Source: Fonticella tunisiensis (GTDB taxonomy: Bacteria > Bacillota > Clostridia > Clostridiales > Caloramatoraceae). From it: a stretch of DNA of 64,000 nt. Positions 48,555 to 56,891 of this stretch are shown here, piece by piece (position 1 is the first letter of the stretch; each line of letters starts with the position of its first letter). Both the position numbers and the translations under genes were made by a program. The notes below the pieces were generated by a model. That model worked only from the letters and a program-made list of their open reading frames with translations, had not been told where the DNA came from and did not search any database. The stretch lies in assembly GCF_004364155.1 (NCBI RefSeq), contig NZ_SOAZ01000004.1:62001-126000 (forward strand), read 5' to 3'.

Positions 48555-48959
48555 ATGGCTAAATTCAATGTTAAGATCGTAACTCCGGAAAAGAGCTTCT
48601 TTGAAGGAGATGTTGATTCCATCCTGCTTGATACCACCACAGGAAGGGTGGAAATACTTGCAAACCACATTCCATATGCAGCAGGTATAGTACCTACGGT
48701 GTTAAAGATAAAAAAAGACGATGAAGTAAAATACGCTGCCCTTTCGGGAGGGCTTTTGGAGTTTAAGGACAACAGGGCTATTGTTCTTTCAAATTCAGCA
48801 GAATGGCCGGAGGAAATCGATGTAGAGAGGGCAAAAAAAGCTAAGGAGAGGGCAGAGGAAAGGCTTAAATCAGGCGATAAAAGGGTAAATAAGGAAAGGG
48901 CAAAGCTTGCCTTAAGGCGTGCCGAGGCAAGGCTAAAAGCTGTGGAAAGGGCAAAATAG
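48555..48959 (+). CDS. atpC: ATP synthase F1 subunit epsilon
   Basis: Epsilon regulates ATPase activity through its mobile C-terminal helices. The 134 residues comprise the beta-sandwich (KFNVKIVTPEKSFFEGDVDS, GRVEILANHIPYAAGIVPT near 34) and a helical, basic C-terminus (ERAEERLKSGDKRVNKERAK). I chose ATG 48555, after AAGAGGTGAAGTGG; GTG 48546 is inside that site. A strong terminator follows, ending the nine-gene operon. Confidence 0.95.
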   Translation: MAKFNVKIVTPEKSFFEGDVDSILLDTTTGRVEILANHIPYAAGIVPTVLKIKKDDEVKYAALSGGLLEFKDNRAIVLSNSAEWPEEIDVERAKKAKERAEERLKSGDKRVNKERAKLALRRAEARLKAVERAK

Positions 48960-48986
48960 TTCAGAAATTCTGTGCCCTGATCTTTT

Positions 48987-49020
48987 AAAAACCCCGAAGG
49001 TTGACTTCGGGGTTTTTTTG
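48987..49020 (+). terminator. Intrinsic terminator of the atp operon
   Basis: AAAAACCCCGAAG-GTTGA-CTTCGGGGTTTTTTT; a perfect stem with a T run. Confidence 0.95.
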
Positions 49021-49065
49021 TGCGTTTTAAAAGGAATAATTTGTAAGTATCATTGAATAAATTTT

Positions 49066-49102
49066 CTCCCATTTGGTTATACTTACTAATACCAAATGGG
49101 AG
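49066..49102 (+). promoter_or_regulatory. Inverted repeat covering the ywmB ribosome-binding site
   Basis: CTCCCATTTGGT (49066-49077) and ACCAAATGGGAG (49091-49102) are perfectly complementary over 12 bp. The right arm contains GGGAG, part of the GGGAGGG ribosome site of ywmB. A TATACT lies in the loop, so this could instead be a DNA operator around a promoter. Confidence 0.6.
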
Positions 49103-49110
49103 GGATGGAA

Positions 49111-49815
49111 ATGAAAAAATGGGGTGTTTTAATGGCAGTACTTCTGCTAATACTATATTTAAATAGGTCTTTTAATTCAAGGGATGGCTTATCTATTTTA
49201 TATAAATCCTTTAACAATACCGGAGCTGAATTTATGAAGATGGAAATTGAAGGTCATGCAAGCTTCATATCAGGGGAAAGCATAGAAAAAACCGCTGAAA
49301 ACATTTTTAAGGCCCTAACGCTTGAAGGGGAGTATTCTCAGTCAAGGATGGATGAATGGTCTGAATTAAACTATAGAAATGAAGATACGGAAGTTAAAGT
49401 CAGGGTAAGGAAAATACCCGGCGAAAATTTAACCTATGCTTCGGTTACCCTATCACAATATAGGTTGGGCGAGAATATTAATAATAATATAAGGAGGACT
49501 GTGGCAAAAGCCTTCGAAGTTTATAAGGTTGAGCCCTCCTTTTCTTCGTTAATCATGGGCAGGTTCAACGAGAAACTCAGCGTTCCACAGATGAAGGAAA
49601 GAATATCCTCTGCATTTTCCTCCATTGGAGCGAGACTTGTAGAGGGAATGGATGAAAGAAACATGGTTAGCTTGACCGGCTATGTTAAAGGAATAAGTGA
49701 CAGAGTTGAAATAGAGGGTAAGTATATAAATTTGAATATGGCTTTAAGGTATAGCGAAACAAAGGGCTGCACCTACATATGGATAGGAAGTCCAATCATA
49801 TTGACAGAATATTAA
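49111..49815 (+). CDS. ywmB: YwmB-family (TATA-box-binding-like) exported protein
   Basis: This 234-residue protein has an N-terminal hydrophobic helix (GVLMAVLLLILYL) and then two alpha/beta repeats typical of YwmB, whose solved fold resembles TATA-binding protein; the cell role is unknown. Its place directly before murA and spoIID is the conserved Firmicute order. I chose ATG 49111, six nt after GGGAGGG; two upstream in-frame ATGs (49096, 49105) overlap that site. Translation could be limited by the inverted repeat that includes the ribosome site. Confidence 0.8.
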   Translation: MKKWGVLMAVLLLILYLNRSFNSRDGLSILYKSFNNTGAEFMKMEIEGHASFISGESIEKTAENIFKALTLEGEYSQSRMDEWSELNYRNEDTEVKVRVRKIPGENLTYASVTLSQYRLGENINNNIRRTVAKAFEVYKVEPSFSSLIMGRFNEKLSVPQMKERISSAFSSIGARLVEGMDERNMVSLTGYVKGISDRVEIEGKYINLNMALRYSETKGCTYIWIGSPIILTEY

Positions 49816-49834
49816 TATGAATGGGGGAATATAA

Positions 49835-51094
49835 ATGGATAAAATAGTCATCAATGGAGGCAGCAGATTAACAGGAAAGGTTAAAATCAGTGCAGCCAAA
49901 AACTCGGTGCTTCCTATTATAGCGGCATCACTACTGTGCCCTTGTGAATGTGTTTTAGATGATATACCCTTTTTAGATGATGTTTATGTAATTTGCAGCG
50001 TACTTAATTCACTTGGTGCATCTATAAAGATAGATGAAAAAATGGATCAGATAACAATAAAAGGCCATAATATAAATTCAACGGAGCCTCCTTATGACCT
50101 TGTAAGGAAAATGAGGGCTTCATTTTTAGTTATGGGGCCAATTCTATCCAGGTTTGGAAGGATTAAAATTTCACTTCCAGGGGGATGCAACATAGGAACA
50201 AGGCCTATTGATCTTCATCTAAAAGGGTTTGCTGCCCTTGGTGCCGATATAATACTTGGACATGGCTATGTAGAGGCAATATGCAAAAAACTCAAAGGAG
50301 CAAATATATATCTGGATTTTCCGTCGGTAGGAGCAACTGAAAATATAATGACAGCTGCGGTGCTGGCGGATGGGGAGACTGTTATAGAAAATGCTGCAGA
50401 GGAGCCGGAAATAGTAGATCTTGCAAATTTCTTGAACAACATGGGCGCAAATATTACAGGTGCTGGAACCGACAAGATAAAGATAGAAGGGGTTACGGAG
50501 CTTAAAGGTACAAGGCATCAGGTTATTCCGGACAGAATTGAAGCCGGAACCTATATGGTGGCAGCTGCTATAACGGGAGGAAATGTTACTGTTGAAAATG
50601 TTATCCCCGAACATGTAAGGCCTATTATTGCAAAGCTTCAGGAGACAGGGGTTCAGGTTTATGAGGAGCAGAACAGGGTAAGGGTTGTATCAAATGCAAG
50701 GTTCAAATCCGTTGATATTAAGACGATGCCGTATCCCGGCTTTCCAACGGATATGCAGGCGCAGTTCATGGCACTTATGAGCATAGCAAGGGGGACTTCA
50801 ATTATAACTGAGACCGTGTTTGAAAACAGGTTTATGCATGTAACTGAGCTTAAGAGGATGGGAGCCAATATAAAGATAGATGGAAGAAGCGCCGTGGTGG
50901 AAGGCGTAGAAGGCTTAACCGGTGCAAAGGTTAAAGCTACGGACTTAAGAGCAGGTGCTGCGCTGGTTCTCGGCGGCCTTATGGCAGAGGGGAAAACGGA
51001 AATTTATGACGTTCATCATATTGACAGAGGATATGTTGATATGGTAGGTAAGCTTAAAAATATTGGGGCAGATATCGAAAGAATATCTGAGTAA
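49835..51094 (+). CDS. murA: UDP-N-acetylglucosamine 1-carboxyvinyltransferase
   Basis: MurA adds enolpyruvate from PEP to UDP-GlcNAc, the first committed step of peptidoglycan synthesis, and is the fosfomycin target. The 419 residues include [18 protein letters not shown] near 15, [14 protein letters not shown] near 90, the active-site cysteine in [19 protein letters not shown] near 117 (fosfomycin-sensitive form) and [15 protein letters not shown] near 300. ATG 49835 follows ATGGGGGAATATAA. The ywmB-murA-spoIID order matches Bacillus. Confidence 0.97.
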   Translation: MDKIVINGGSRLTGKVKISAAKNSVLPIIAASLLCPCECVLDDIPFLDDVYVICSVLNSLGASIKIDEKMDQITIKGHNINSTEPPYDLVRKMRASFLVMGPILSRFGRIKISLPGGCNIGTRPIDLHLKGFAALGADIILGHGYVEAICKKLKGANIYLDFPSVGATENIMTAAVLADGETVIENAAEEPEIVDLANFLNNMGANITGAGTDKIKIEGVTELKGTRHQVIPDRIEAGTYMVAAAITGGNVTVENVIPEHVRPIIAKLQETGVQVYEEQNRVRVVSNARFKSVDIKTMPYPGFPTDMQAQFMALMSIARGTSIITETVFENRFMHVTELKRMGANIKIDGRSAVVEGVEGLTGAKVKATDLRAGAALVLGGLMAEGKTEIYDVHHIDRGYVDMVGKLKNIGADIERISE

Positions 51095-51112
51095 GTGGCT
51101 GCCATGCTCTAA

Positions 51113-51134
51113 AACTTCCCGCACGGCGGAAGTT
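51113..51134 (+). other. Hairpin downstream of murA
   Basis: AACTTCC (51113-51119) pairs with GGAAGTT (51128-51134). No T run follows; it directly precedes a large terminator, so the 3' end of murA carries two stacked hairpins. Confidence 0.5.
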
Positions 51135-51141
51135 CTTATAG

Positions 51142-51212
51142 AAAAGGGCTGATAAGTCCGGGTAAATTCGTTATGTTTTAACGAATTCATCTGGCTTGTC
51201 AGCCCTTTTAAG
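51142..51212 (+). terminator. Large hairpin terminator of murA
   Basis: AAAAGGGCTGA (51142-51152) pairs with TCAGCCCTTTT (51199-51209), with further pairing inside, including AATTCGTTA with TAACGAATT. It is unusually long (about 70 nt) for a terminator. Confidence 0.8.
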
Positions 51213-51318
51213 TTTTGACCTTCTTTTGGCTTGAGTTTGTTTTTTGTCATAAAATTTTCTCTTTGAAAATAAAATTCTATATAGGAGTTTGTCCCTGTCT
51301 ATGAAAGGGGGAAAGTTA

Positions 51319-52365
51319 TTGAGAAGGATATTGATTTACATACTTTCAGTGATTTTATTAACACTATTCATACCAATTATAATCCTGGGAAATATAGGCG
51401 AGGGAATAGGGCTTCCCCAAAATATAATACCACAGGCTGTATCGAATAGCAGCAAGGGTAACGATGAATCTATTAAGATAAAGGTTTATATGTCCAAAAC
51501 AACTAAAAAGATAGAGGAGATGGATCTTGAAGAATATGTAAAGGGGGTTGTTGCTGCTGAAATGCCAGCATCATGGGGTATAGAGGCCTTAAAAGCTCAA
51601 GCGATTGCTGCAAGAACCTATGCTGTAGCGCGCATGAGTCAGTTTGGAGGAAAAGAAAGCCATGAAGGGGCGGCTGTTTGTGATGATGTACACTGTCAGG
51701 CGTGGATATCCAAGGAGGACAGGATGAAAAACTGGGACTTAAGTGTAGCTTCTGAATATTGGAATAAAATAGAAAATGCAGTTGAGGCTACCAGGGGACA
51801 GATAATGACATATGATGGAAAACTGGCTTCTCTGGTTAAGTATTTTTCAACAAGCAACGGATGGACAGAAAACAGTAAAGAGGTGTTCGGATATGAAGCA
51901 CCCTATCTTGTAAGTGTAGAAAGCTCTGGCGAGGAGGTGTCAAAGACCTTTAAATCCACAAAGGAAATAAGCAAAGCAGATTTCATTAAAAAAATGGTTG
52001 AATATGATAACAAAATAAAGAAGGAAGGGGAGCCGGAACTTAAGCTATCGAGTAAAACCCTGTCTACCGAAATAAAAATACTTGGCTGGACCGAAGGAAA
52101 AAGGGTCAAAGCAATTAAAATAGGAAATAAAACCTACTCCGGCGTGGATGTAAGATGGGCCATGGGCCTTAGTTCAGCTGATTTTAATGTAAAGGTGACA
52201 TCCAGCAAGGTTATTTTTGATGTCAGGGGGAACGGCCATGGAGTGGGAATGAGCCAGTGGGGAGCAAAGGCAATGGCTGACAAAGGAAGTAAGTATGATG
52301 AAATTTTAAAGCATTATTACACAGGTATAGCAATAAATAAGATTAGCGATATTTCAAAAAAATAG
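51319..52365 (+). CDS. spoIID: Stage II sporulation protein D
   Basis: SpoIID is a membrane-anchored lytic transglycosylase that with SpoIIM and SpoIIP drives engulfment. The 348 residues have an N-terminal membrane helix (RRILIYILSVILLTLFIPII), the active-site region EYVKGVVAAEMPASW near 75 (catalytic Glu expected in AAEMP), QAIAARTYAVARM near 97 and GHGVGMSQWGAKAMA near 313. I take TTG 51319, after AAAGGGGGAAAG; codons upstream to 51289 are unlikely. It ends in a strong terminator. Confidence 0.94.
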   Translation: MRRILIYILSVILLTLFIPIIILGNIGEGIGLPQNIIPQAVSNSSKGNDESIKIKVYMSKTTKKIEEMDLEEYVKGVVAAEMPASWGIEALKAQAIAARTYAVARMSQFGGKESHEGAAVCDDVHCQAWISKEDRMKNWDLSVASEYWNKIENAVEATRGQIMTYDGKLASLVKYFSTSNGWTENSKEVFGYEAPYLVSVESSGEEVSKTFKSTKEISKADFIKKMVEYDNKIKKEGEPELKLSSKTLSTEIKILGWTEGKRVKAIKIGNKTYSGVDVRWAMGLSSADFNVKVTSSKVIFDVRGNGHGVGMSQWGAKAMADKGSKYDEILKHYYTGIAINKISDISKK

Positions 52366-52380
52366 GAATAAAAACTGTGA

Positions 52381-52424
52381 AATTTGAGCATCTTACAAAT
52401 ATAAGATGCTCAAAAATTTTTTTG
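52381..52424 (+). terminator. Intrinsic terminator of spoIID
   Basis: TTTGAGCATCTTA and TAAGATGCTCAAA pair perfectly and are followed by AATTTTTTT. Confidence 0.92.
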
Positions 52425-52479
52425 TATCCCATGTATGATATTCCATAATCTGGACAAACTACATAATGGAGGTGTAAAA

Positions 52480-53292
52480 ATGGGAGTAAAAAACATGTTT
52501 AAGAAATCATCAAAAATATTTGACAGGGAGGGTTTCTACATTGTTCTGTTTGTCTGTCTCTGCATAGTGGCTGTAGCTGCAGTCTATATTTCAAGGAATA
52601 ATGCAAACATAAATAAAAAGCTGACATCGGACAACAAAACAAATGTTGAGCAAACCGACAACAAGCCAAACGCTGATTTAGTTGAAGACACTGATAATAA
52701 AACAGTTCCGGCTTCAACTAATAGCTCAAACAATAATTCAAAAACAAGCTCAATAACAAACACAGCAAATAAAACGAGTAGTAATTCCTCCAAACAGACA
52801 AGTACTGTAAAGTCAAGCTTTAAACTACAGATGCCTGTAGAAGGGGAGATAAGCAGACCATTTAGCAATACCGCTCCTGTGCAGTATCCGGCCATTGGAG
52901 GCGCACTGGAAGTTCATGAGGGCATTGATATTAGGGCCGAGATAGGGACAGAGGTTAAGGCTGCTGAAGCTGGAACGATTTCAAGAGTTAGTGCCGATCC
53001 AGTGCTGGAAGGAAACGCAGTTACAGCATATGGATTCAGTGTAGAAATAGACCATGGAAATGGAGTTAAGACAGTATACTGCAACCTTGACCCGGATAAA
53101 GTACCTGAAGGCATCAAGGCAGGTAAAAAAGTTAAAAAAGGCGATGTAATAGGCTATGTTGGAGACAGCTATTACAAGGAGTTAGCCGAATCCGATGGTC
53201 CCCATTTACATTTTGTAGTATTGGAGAAAACAAAGGGTAATAAAACATACGATATAGTCGATCCATCAAAATACTTAATCCTTAAGAAATAA
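52480..53292 (+). CDS. spoIIQ: SpoIIQ-like M23 peptidase
   Basis: In sporulation SpoIIQ spans the forespore membrane and binds SpoIIIAH of the mother cell. The 270-residue protein has one membrane helix (FYIVLFVCLCIVAVAAVYIS), a Ser/Thr/Asn/Lys-rich linker (about 45-115) and a LytM/M23 domain. The zinc motifs are complete: VHEGIDIR (HxxxD) near residue 146 and HLHF near 244. Bacillus SpoIIQ lacks a catalytic residue, clostridial ones keep it, so this copy may be an active endopeptidase. ATG 52480 follows GGAGGTG. Position between spoIID and spoIIID supports the name. Confidence 0.88.
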   Translation: MGVKNMFKKSSKIFDREGFYIVLFVCLCIVAVAAVYISRNNANINKKLTSDNKTNVEQTDNKPNADLVEDTDNKTVPASTNSSNNNSKTSSITNTANKTSSNSSKQTSTVKSSFKLQMPVEGEISRPFSNTAPVQYPAIGGALEVHEGIDIRAEIGTEVKAAEAGTISRVSADPVLEGNAVTAYGFSVEIDHGNGVKTVYCNLDPDKVPEGIKAGKKVKKGDVIGYVGDSYYKELAESDGPHLHFVVLEKTKGNKTYDIVDPSKYLILKK

Positions 53293-53307
53293 TGTGGAAC
53301 TTGAAGG

Positions 53308-53353
53308 GGGCTTGCAAACTTTCTCTGGAAGGTTTGTCAAGCACTCTTTTTTT
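53308..53353 (+). terminator. Intrinsic terminator of spoIIQ
   Basis: GCTTG-C-AAACTTTC pairs with GGAAGGTTT-GT-CAAGC, followed by ACTCTTTTTTT. Confidence 0.75.
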
Positions 53354-53426
53354 GGAAATCGAATATTATAAAAAACTTTAAATGCACATATCTATTAAAA
53401 AGAGATATAAAAAGGAGGTACTTGAC

Positions 53427-53681
53427 TTGAAGGACTATATTGAGGAAAGGGTTCTAGAAGTTGCAAAGTATATAATTGATACGAAGTCCACAATACGAAA
53501 AGCTGCAAAAATATTTGGAGTAAGTAAAAGCACAGTACACAAGGATATTACAGAAAGACTTCCTAAAATAAATCCTCAAATTGCAAAGGAAGCCAAGGAT
53601 ATATTGGAGTTAAATAAAGCTGAGAGACATATAAGGGGCGGTAAAGCCACAAAGATGAAATATAGTGCGCAAGAAGCATAA
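53427..53681 (+). CDS. spoIIID: Sporulation transcriptional regulator SpoIIID
   Basis: SpoIIID is a small DNA-binding protein that reshapes mother-cell gene expression under sigma-E. The 84-residue protein carries the helix-turn-helix TIRKAAKIFGVSKSTVHKDI (residues 22-41) followed by ERLPKINPQIAKEAKDIL and the basic RHIRGGKATKMKY tail, all closely matching the family. TTG 53427 is the start because AAAGGAGG lies just upstream and it gives the standard length; the extension to 53382 is spurious. Confidence 0.96.
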   Translation: MKDYIEERVLEVAKYIIDTKSTIRKAAKIFGVSKSTVHKDITERLPKINPQIAKEAKDILELNKAERHIRGGKATKMKYSAQEA

Positions 53682-53784
53682 AATACAACTGCTCCCTACA
53701 AAAAATATTAATATAAGAAGGAATTTGAAGAATTTTATAGAAGTATATATTAGTTTTGTATAATTTGCGGTAGGGAGTGAAAGT

Positions 53785-54798
53785 ATGAATTTATTTAAGT
53801 CTAAAAGCGATATGGGAATAGATTTAGGTACAGCAAGTGTGCTTGTATATGTCAAGGGGAAGGGCATAGTACTCAGGGAGCCTTCAGTTGTAGCAATTGA
53901 TAAGAGCAATAATAAGGTACTGGCTGTTGGCGAAGAGGCCAGAAGAATGATAGGCCGAACTCCTGGTCACATTGTTGCCATGAGGCCAATGAGGGATGGC
54001 GTAATTTCGGATTTCGACACCACCCAGCTAATGCTGAAGCATTTTATTAAAAAGGCCTTTGGCGGCTTTGGAAGGCCAAGGCTTGTAGTGTGTATCCCAT
54101 GTGAAGCCACAGAAGTTGAGAAAAGGGCAGTAAGGGATGCGGCACTTAATGCAGGAGCAAGAACTGTTTATCTGATAGAGGAGCCTATAGCTGCTGCTAT
54201 AGGAGCGGGGATTGATATAACAAGACCAAGCGGTTCCATGGTAGTGGATATTGGAGGAGGGACTACTGACGTTGCTGTTATATCTCTCGGGGGAATGGTC
54301 GTAAGATCCTCCATTAAGATTGCAGGAGACAAGTTCGATGAAGCAATAATACGATATGTTAGAAAAGAACATAAAATGATGATTGGGGAAAGAACTGCGG
54401 AAGACCTAAAGGTTAATATAGGATGTGCCTATAAGAGGGACGAGGATATCTCTATGGAAATTAGAGGAAGAGATCTTGTACTTGGTCTTCCAAGGAATAT
54501 TGTAGTTACCTCGGAAGAAATTAGAAGCGCCCTTCAGGAAACCATAGAAGCTATTGCCGAGTGTGTGCATTCAGTTCTTGAAAAAACTCCTCCTGAACTT
54601 GCCGCAGACATCTGCGATAAGGGAATACTTATGACAGGAGGAGGTTCGCTTCTATGGGGTCTTGATAAGTATTTAGAGGAAAGAATGCAGGTTCCTGTAA
54701 GAGTTGCAGAGGATGCAGTTTCCTGCGTGGCTATAGGTACAGGTAAAGCATTGGACTTTTCTGATAGGCTTGAGGAATTAACTGCTTCTAATTATTAA
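53785..54798 (+). CDS. mbl: MreB-family cell-shape protein (Mbl position)
   Basis: This is an actin-like filament protein that guides lateral wall synthesis. The 337 residues have the actin-fold phosphate loops MGIDLGTASVLVYVKGKGI near 10 and VVDIGGGTTDVAVISLGG near 157, the connect and adenosine parts ILMTGGGSLLWGLDKYL near 280, and LIEEPIAAAIGAG near 130. By position behind spoIIID it corresponds to Mbl of Bacillus, though sequence alone does not separate MreB from Mbl. ATG 53785 follows GGTAGGGAGTGAAAGT. Confidence 0.93.
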   Translation: MNLFKSKSDMGIDLGTASVLVYVKGKGIVLREPSVVAIDKSNNKVLAVGEEARRMIGRTPGHIVAMRPMRDGVISDFDTTQLMLKHFIKKAFGGFGRPRLVVCIPCEATEVEKRAVRDAALNAGARTVYLIEEPIAAAIGAGIDITRPSGSMVVDIGGGTTDVAVISLGGMVVRSSIKIAGDKFDEAIIRYVRKEHKMMIGERTAEDLKVNIGCAYKRDEDISMEIRGRDLVLGLPRNIVVTSEEIRSALQETIEAIAECVHSVLEKTPPELAADICDKGILMTGGGSLLWGLDKYLEERMQVPVRVAEDAVSCVAIGTGKALDFSDRLEELTASNY

Positions 54799-54835
54799 AA
54801 TCCTTCTATCCGCCGGATAGGGGGATTTTAATTTT
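54797..54835 (+). terminator. Intrinsic terminator of mbl
   Basis: AAAATCC-TT-CTATCC-GCC-GGATAG-GG-GGATTTT followed by AATTTT; overlaps the stop codon. Confidence 0.85.
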
Positions 54836-55005
54836 ATAAACTGGTTACAAAAAAATTATTACCAGGTATAAAAAATAATTGAGCTATAAACTTAATAATT
54901 ATATAATATAAATAAGACATTCCATGGTGATGTATTAAGCTTTGTGCCAGCGTATCGTAAGTGCTATTTATAACTGTTTTTTACTGCGGAGCATGGTGAA
55001 AATAT

Positions 55006-55116
55006 AATTTAACCCGTTGTGTCAAATAAATTCATAGATAGGCGCTGCGATAAAAAATATATTTCATTCACCAGTACGTTTTGCAAAGAAGTTCTAAGGC
55101 TTTGGATTTGAAAGAA
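55006..55116 (+). mobile_element. MITE-like element, right side missing (copy 7)
   Basis: The left end AATTTAACCCGTTGTGTC (55006) is followed by GGCGCTGCGATAAAAAATAT (55041), TTTCATTCACCAGTACG and CAAAGAAGTTCTAAGGC; the sequence then diverges about 38 nt before fabZ. A piece matching the missing inner repeat lies just after fabZ. Confidence 0.75.
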
Positions 55117-55153
55117 GGGATTTTAAACAGAAGAAGAGAAATGGAGGCATATT

Positions 55154-55576
55154 ATGGAAAATATAGATATTCAAAATATTTTACCTCACAGATACCCTTT
55201 CCTGCTTGTTGACAGGATAACAGAAATTGAAGAGGGAAAAAGGGCTGTAGGAATAAAAAATGTTACAATAAATGAACCATTTTTTCAGGGGCATTTTCCC
55301 GGCAACCCTATAATGCCAGGAGTTTTAATTGTAGAGGCTATGGCACAGGTAGGTGCAGTTGCAATACTTTCGATGGAAGAGTACAAGGGAAAGCTTGCAG
55401 TTTTTACAGGAATTGATAAACTAAGATTTAGAAAGCAGGTAGTTCCAGGGGATACCCTTATTATGGAGGCAGAGCTTGTTGCAATAAAAAGAGGGATAGG
55501 AAAAGCCAAGGTTTCAGCAAGGGTTGGAGACAAAATCGCTGCAGAGGGAGAATTGATGTTTGCAGTGGTTAAATGA
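55154..55576 (+). CDS. fabZ: 3-hydroxyacyl-ACP dehydratase FabZ
   Basis: FabZ removes water from 3-hydroxyacyl-ACP in fatty-acid synthesis. The 140-residue hot-dog protein has [20 protein letters not shown] near the N-terminus, the catalytic His in [21 protein letters not shown] near 47-67 (quoted in part: [13 protein letters not shown]) and the catalytic Glu in the same helix. ATG 55154 follows AATGGAGGCATATT. It stands alone, as in Bacillus near mbl, rather than in a fab operon. MITE pieces lie on both sides. Confidence 0.96.
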   Translation: MENIDIQNILPHRYPFLLVDRITEIEEGKRAVGIKNVTINEPFFQGHFPGNPIMPGVLIVEAMAQVGAVAILSMEEYKGKLAVFTGIDKLRFRKQVVPGDTLIMEAELVAIKRGIGKAKVSARVGDKIAAEGELMFAVVK

Positions 55577-55578
55577 AA

Positions 55579-55602
55579 TGGTGAATAGAATATATTTTAT
55601 CT
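55579..55602 (-). repeat. MITE-like repeat remnant after fabZ
   Basis: GGTGAATAGAATATATTTTATC matches the family's inner repeat (GGTGAATGAAATATATTTTT...ATC) with a few changes. It is inverted relative to copy 7 on the other side of fabZ. Confidence 0.5.
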
Positions 55603-55653
55603 ATATGCAGCAAAAAAGGTGAGCTTAAGTGCTCACCTTTTTTGCTGCATATA
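55602..55653. terminator. Bidirectional terminator between fabZ and yyaC
   Basis: Two perfect 23-nt arms (55602-55624 and 55631-55653) around TTAAGT, with A6 and T6 tracts inside the stem next to GGTGAGC/GCTCACC. It serves both converging genes, and the last codons of yyaC are part of it. Confidence 0.92.
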
Positions 55654-56167
55654 GGAGGGCCTCTGACACAACCTCAGCCATTGCCATTATAAAGCTGAGC
55701 CTTGTATTTCTTATGGAAAACACGTCCGAATTGTCAATAGTATCCACAACCCCAACTATCGAAATATCTCCAACCTGGGGCAGGACTTTCCCAACACCCT
55801 TTCCAGGATGGACTGGTCCAAGTTTAACCTGTATATCGCCTATGCAGTCCTCATATCCAAGGCAGGCATCTATTGCTATTGTAAAATAGTCGGGATACTT
55901 CAATTTTACATTTTTAATTACCTTTTCGAGATTAATGGCGTGGGCTGGAAAATCAAGAGTTCCTACTACTGGATATGGAAAGTTATTTTTCGTCAGAAAT
56001 GTACCAACCAGAGGACCAAGGCAATCTCCAATGCATTTATCAGTTCCTATACATACAATCAAAGTTTTTTCCTGGAAAAAACCCGATATATATTCACCAA
56101 GATCCCTTACAGCAGTCTTATCGAGATAGTTTATTCTAATTCCAAGTATGTCTGGATGATTTCGCAA
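55625..56167 (-). CDS. yyaC: Sporulation protein YyaC (DUF1256)
   Basis: YyaC-family proteins share a fold with the germination protease GPR and are found only in spore formers. The 180-residue protein has ICIGTDKCIGDCLGPLVGTFL near 35-52, VVGTLDFPAHAINLEK near 68, YFTIAIDACLGYEDCIGDI near 95 (quoted in part) and VHPGKGVGKVLP near 122. I prefer TTG 56167, eight nt behind GAGGGGG; GTG 56176 is directly against that site. The function in the spore is not settled. Convergent with fabZ, sharing its terminator. Confidence 0.88.
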   Translation of the reverse strand: MRNHPDILGIRINYLDKTAVRDLGEYISGFFQEKTLIVCIGTDKCIGDCLGPLVGTFLTKNNFPYPVVGTLDFPAHAINLEKVIKNVKLKYPDYFTIAIDACLGYEDCIGDIQVKLGPVHPGKGVGKVLPQVGDISIVGVVDTIDNSDVFSIRNTRLSFIMAMAEVVSEALLYAAKKVST

Positions 56168-56309
56168 GCACTTCACCCCCTCGTTAATATATACAAAGGA
56201 GGGTATGTCTTTTATTACAAAATTTATTTATGAATAATAAGTTATTAAAAATGAAATACTATTTATTAGCCAAATAAATGGCGGTGAATATTTTGTGTGG
56301 AGGGGTAGC

Positions 56310-56534
56310 ATGAAAAGGACTTTAAATATATGGCTTGTTGTCATCATAACATTTATAACTTTAGTTGCCATTTTTACATTCAGGAGTGACAACCCTTCAT
56401 ATGAGACTCTATCAATTGATGATGAATCTCAGAAGGAATATGAAAAGCCGGAGGGAACAGGATACATATTCGATGATTTCAACAGAAATTTGAATATACC
56501 AATGAATAACGCAGGGACGGGTCAAAATAGATAG
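56310..56534 (+). CDS. Hypothetical single-TM protein
   Basis: This 74-residue protein has one N-terminal hydrophobic segment (LNIWLVVIITFITLVAIFTF), then a polar, acidic tail (SIDDESQKEYEKPEG ... IFDDFNRNLNIP) facing outward or inward; no family recognised. ATG 56310 follows GGAGGGGTAGC; the reading from 56295 starts inside that site. It lies divergently from yyaC (upstream of it) and ends in a hairpin. With spore genes next door a sporulation role is possible but unsupported. Confidence 0.55.
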   Translation: MKRTLNIWLVVIITFITLVAIFTFRSDNPSYETLSIDDESQKEYEKPEGTGYIFDDFNRNLNIPMNNAGTGQNR

Positions 56535-56569
56535 GGAGGCGGATGAACAGCCTCCTTATCCTATATTTT
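56531..56569 (+). terminator. Probable terminator after the single-TM gene
   Basis: GGAGGC (56535-56540) pairs with GCCTCC (56550-56555), with ATAGG/CCTAT outside, then ATTTTAT. Confidence 0.65.
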
Positions 56570-56755
56570 ATCTATTTCAGCCTTCTTTGAAAGATTAATC
56601 TGTCATAAAAACTATTCTTTTATAACTTTTACCGTAGAATCTGTGAAATTCAATCAGGGGGAGGTATAATTTTAAGTATAGTGAAGCATTGCATAGTATG
56701 GGGAATGTATGACAAGGAAAATGAACATAAACCCTTAAAATCAACTTTAGTTAAA

Positions 56756-56784
56756 TTGATAAATTACCTTATATTATGTATACT
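56756..56784 (+). promoter_or_regulatory. Promoter of the first tRNA copy
   Basis: TTGATA (56756-56761), 17-nt spacer, TATACT (56779-56784); 29 nt before the tRNA-Val gene. Confidence 0.8.
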
Positions 56785-56812
56785 GACTATGTTGCTGCTT
56801 GAGGAATGGCAT

Positions 56813-56888
56813 GGGCGCATAGCTCAGCTGGGAGAGCATCTGCCTTACAAGCAGAGGGTCACAGGTTCGAGCCCTGTTGTGCCCACCA
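56813..56888 (+). tRNA. tRNA-Val (UAC anticodon), copy 1
   Basis: A 76-nt cloverleaf with CCA encoded. Acceptor GGGCGCA/TGTGCCC, D arm GCTC...GAGC, anticodon loop CTTACAA (TAC), T loop GGTTCGAGCC. Identical to the copy at 57181. Confidence 0.97.
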
Positions 56889-56891
56889 TAT

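Noticed and set aside
55808-56233. 141-codon open frame antisense to yyaC
   Set aside because: Opposite strand of a clear conserved gene; no family features.
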